From contig CAVXDY010000007.1 in NCBI GenBank assembly GCA_963760715.1, forward strand, positions 620,001 through 684,000: a stretch of 64,000 nt of DNA, given 5' to 3'. Each line of letters starts with the position of its first letter. The first letter of the stretch is position 1. Origin of the DNA: CAVXDY01 sp963760715. Lineage in GTDB: Bacteria; Actinomycetota; Thermoleophilia; Miltoncostaeales; Miltoncostaeaceae. This document shows, in pieces, positions 62,072 to 64,000 of this stretch. The translations under genes and the position numbers were made by a program. Under the pieces are notes generated by a model. The model was not told where the DNA came from, searched no databases, and was given only the letters and a program-made list of their open reading frames with translations.

Positions 62072-62335
62072 CTATTCCGCGTCGTCGATGATCACGTCGA
62101 GGGAGCCGCCGTAGCCCGCGACCCCGGCGACCGTCCGCTCCACCTGGTCCTGCGTCGTCAGCAGCAGCGCGGTGGCGTCGAGATCCTTCGACGCGGCCGC
62201 GGTGACCGTGGCGACCTCGCCCACGCTGGGGACGATGCTCGTGGCGGCGTTCAGCACCTCGCGGAGCAGGAACACCACGAGCGGGAACACGATCAGGAGC
62301 ATCGCGAGGGCCCCGATCCACCAGAGGACGGTCAC
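62072..62335 (-). CDS. Small single-TM protein of the pre-cox cluster
   Basis: 87 residues, GTG 62335 overlapping the previous stop (GTGA). One TM (VLWWIGALAMLLIVFPLVVF), then a helical tail VLNAATSIVPSVGEVATVTA and an acidic end DVIIDDAE. Nine bp before the 205-residue member. Confidence 0.7.
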   Translation of the reverse strand: MTVLWWIGALAMLLIVFPLVVFLLREVLNAATSIVPSVGEVATVTAAASKDLDATALLLTTQDQVERTVAGVAGYGGSLDVIIDDAE

Positions 62336-62610
62336 CTCGGCCTCCTCTCGGCGACCATCGCCGCCTTCTTGGCGATGCCCGGCAGCGCGCCGAGGATGAC
62401 GTCGAACTGCCCGTTGATCGCCTTCACCGAGCCCTCGAGCGGCCGCAGGTGCTCCGCCTCGACGCTCTGGAGCGCCGATCCGAGGGTCGCGAGCCCCTGG
62501 GAGATCCTCAAGAGGCCCCGCCGCACCTCGATCAGCGCGCCGGCCAGCACCAGGATGACGACGACGGCGAGGATGACGCTCAGGAGGGCCAGCAGGTGGG
62601 TGGTGCTCAT
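62332..62610 (-). CDS. Small single-TM protein of the pre-cox cluster
   Basis: 92 residues, ATG 62610 overlapping the previous stop (ATGA). TM LLALLSVILAVVVILVLAGAL, then RRGLLRISQGLATLGSALQS and VKAINGQFDVILGALPGIAKK, with a basic end. Paralogous to part of the protein at 61445. Confidence 0.72.
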   Translation of the reverse strand: MSTTHLLALLSVILAVVVILVLAGALIEVRRGLLRISQGLATLGSALQSVEAEHLRPLEGSVKAINGQFDVILGALPGIAKKAAMVAERRPR

Positions 62611-62900
62611 GTGGCACCGAACCCGTCGGTGAGCGCGTTCATGTAGCCGTCCTGGACCACGGCCTCCTCCACGATCAGGCCCAGCACGGGCGCCGTCGCC
62701 TCGAGCTGCGGGATGTTCGCCGTCTGCCCGACGACCTCGCCGGCGACCTCGAGCAGGCCGTCGACCGACTTCTCGATGCTCCGCACGGCCCGCACCAGCA
62801 CGATCAGCAGGAAGGCGACGATCAGCGCCGCGACCAGGCCGATGATGAGGGCGGTGCTCCAGTAGGCGTTGGTGGAGATCGCCGCGGCCATGGGGGTCAT
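62607..62900 (-). CDS. Small single-TM protein of the pre-cox cluster
   Basis: 97 residues, ATG 62900 overlapping the previous stop (ATGA). TM TALIIGLVAALIVAFLLIVL, then VRAVRSIEKSVDGLLEVAGE and a hydrophobic/acidic tail ending ALTDGFGAT. Confidence 0.72.
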   Translation of the reverse strand: MTPMAAAISTNAYWSTALIIGLVAALIVAFLLIVLVRAVRSIEKSVDGLLEVAGEVVGQTANIPQLEATAPVLGLIVEEAVVQDGYMNALTDGFGAT

Positions 62901-63148
62901 TTCCCGACCGCCGTCTTCCGGAGGGCCCGTGCGGAGTGCAGGATCCTCACGCCGGAGTCGTTGATCCTGCTGATGTTGCCGAGCTCGACCGTCTGCTGGC
63001 GGAGCACCTCGACCGCCCCCTCCGCGGTCTTGGCCTGCTTGGCGATGCGGAGCGCCAGCAGCACGATGGCGATCACGATCGCCGCGGCCACCAGGACGAC
63101 CACGATGCCGAGCACGAGCCCGAGCTGCCATTCCGCGGACGACGACAT
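62897..63148 (-). CDS. Small single-TM protein, first of the pre-cox cluster
   Basis: 83 residues, ATG 63148. TM LGLVLGIVVVLVAAAIVIAI, then a coiled-coil-like tail AKQAKTAEGAVEVLRQQTVE and INDSGVRILHSARALRKTAV. First of four genes joined by 4-bp stop-start overlaps. Confidence 0.75.
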   Translation of the reverse strand: MSSSAEWQLGLVLGIVVVLVAAAIVIAIVLLALRIAKQAKTAEGAVEVLRQQTVELGNISRINDSGVRILHSARALRKTAVGK

Positions 63149-63364
63149 CAGCGCGGGCCAGCCGGTCTGGTCATGTGCTGCCCCCTCCGGTACGTGCCGT
63201 TGGACCCCTCAGAAACCGCGCCGGGGCCCACTCCGGACGCCAGAACCAACGGGGCGTCTCGCAGACTGAGCCCAGCTCGCCGGAAACTTACCATCGAAAG
63301 TATCGATTGTGCCAACCGAAAGGTCCCCGAAGACCGGGACTTCCGGCCCTGCCGACCCCCTCGG
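63149..63364 (-). promoter_or_regulatory. Promoter region of the small membrane-protein cluster
   Basis: 216 bp with the lowest G+C of this end of the window. On the minus strand TTGGCA (63315-63310) and TAAGTT (63290-63285) lie 19 bp apart, a weak promoter match. Between them is ATCGA-AAGTA-TCGAT (63293-63307), a short inverted repeat. The regulator gene upstream ends at 63365. Confidence 0.35.
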
Positions 63365-64000
63365 TCAGCCGCGCGGGGCGCCTCCGGGGGCGCGCGTGCG
63401 GCGCAGGGGCTGGGCCTGCTCGAAGCCGCGCGTCACCGCCGCCAGCGCGTGGTCGATCACCGCCTGCAGCGCGGCGAGGCCCAGGGGCTCGATGACGACG
63501 CCGTCCGCGACGGCCGCCTCGGCCTCCTGGACGACCGCGATCGCGACCCGGGTGTGCTCCACCACCACGCGGGCGCCGGCGGAGCCCTCGAGCCCCCCGC
63601 GGAAGCCGGCCACGGCCGCGCGCCCGGTGGAGGCGGCGGGCCGGCCGGTCTCGAGTCCCGACGCCAGCACCCGCAGCAGCCGGATGGTCATGCGGCGCAT
63701 CGCCGGGGCGCTGGGCGGGGGGAGCGGCGTGGGCACGTTGTCGTCGTAGCCGGCCAGCACGCGCTCGATGACGGCCTCGGTGCGGGCGTTCAGCTCACGG
63801 GCCAGGAGGGGGCACGCCGGGACGTCCTGGGGGGCGCGGCGCAGCCGCCGGGGCTCGGGGGCCGGCGCGCCCCGCTCCGCCAGCCACTCCCGCAGCTCGT
63901 CGAGCTCGAAGCGGCGATGGCCGCCCACCGTGCGATGGGAGGGGAGGCGCCCCTGGTCCGCCCAGCCGCGGACGGTGGCCACGCTGACCCCGAGGAGGGC
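63365..64000 (-). CDS. Excisionase/MerR-type HTH regulator, N-terminus beyond the window
   Basis: At least 212 residues; the frame enters from the window edge with ALLGVSVATVRGWADQGRLP followed by SHRTVGGHRRFELDELREWL, the winged HTH found in BldC and excisionase-like regulators. The C-terminal 150 residues (NARTEAVIERVLAGYDDN through PLGLAALQAVIDHALAAV) form a helical domain I cannot name, perhaps a ligand sensor. It is directly upstream of the small membrane-protein cluster on the same strand. Confidence 0.75.
   Translation of the reverse strand, partial: ALLGVSVATVRGWADQGRLPSHRTVGGHRRFELDELREWLAERGAPAPEPRRLRRAPQDVPACPLLARELNARTEAVIERVLAGYDDNVPTPLPPPSAPAMRRMTIRLLRVLASGLETGRPAASTGRAAVAGFRGGLEGSAGARVVVEHTRVAIAVVQEAEAAVADGVVIEPLGLAALQAVIDHALAAVTRGFEQAQPLRRTRAPGGAPRG

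Overview
The window is a chromosomal stretch of very high G+C content (by eye above 70%), almost fully coding, with frequent GTG starts and many 4-bp GTGA/ATGA stop-start overlaps. An OpcA-type glucose-6-phosphate dehydrogenase assembly gene, a LexA box of the GAAC-N4-GTTC type, an SCO4848-like membrane protein, winged-helix HTH_42 and YCII proteins point to Actinomycetota. A deep lineage such as Thermoleophilia would fit the form I CO dehydrogenase and the futalosine menaquinone gene, but that placement is inference. There is no rRNA, CRISPR array, insertion sequence, integrase or phage gene. The stable RNA genes are one tRNA-Leu(GAG) and the RNase P RNA.

Layout. 1-4.4 kb: acyl-CoA dehydrogenase and a B12-dependent acyl-CoA mutase with isobutyryl-CoA-mutase-like specificity residues, divergent from a MarR regulator across a perfect palindrome, then a winged-helix protein. 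4.5-6.4 kb: ammonium transporter plus a P-II protein lacking the modifiable Tyr51. 6.5-11.2 kb: two-component system, two secreted repeat proteins, zinc ribbons. 11.3-20.4 kb: NAD synthetase (CTG start), subtilisin-like protease, ferredoxin-reductase-type flavoprotein, AcuC-type deacetylase, an orphan ATPase coupled to a LOG-family protein, and a diguanylate cyclase. 21.5-28.2 kb: guaB-tkt-zwf-opcA-pgl. 28.3-35 kb: two lipoproteins (one frameshifted), regulators, a tiny secreted peptide with a hairpin leader, an MntR-like regulator, an auracyanin-like lipoprotein and mqnD. 35-41.6 kb: secG and a five-gene dipeptide/oligopeptide ABC importer. 41.5-45.8 kb: small membrane proteins and an MprAB/PhoPR-like two-component system next to a divergent promoter region with phased CCGAAG repeats. 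45.8-50.3 kb: hydrolases (one frameshifted), tRNA-Leu, lexA with an SOS box, rnpB and its terminator.

51-61.3 kb is a CO-oxidation locus: coxM-coxS-coxL (CoxL with the form I AYRCSFR loop), an XdhC-YHS fusion, MoxR-type coxD, VWA-type coxE, coxG and a split XdhC pair. It also holds a stand-alone fragment of the CoxL molybdopterin domain, a tiny zinc-finger gene overlapping coxE and a divergently inserted YceI gene. Immediately upstream, 61.4-63.1 kb, are five tiny single-TM proteins, four of them translationally coupled, followed by an excisionase-type HTH regulator cut by the window end.

How it may fit together: electrons from CO could reach menaquinone (mqnD) or a cupredoxin-linked chain, with the small membrane proteins as candidates for anchoring; that link is inference. 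The best candidates for undescribed biology are the CoxL-fragment protein, the five-gene membrane-protein array and the doubly phased CCGAAG regulatory region.
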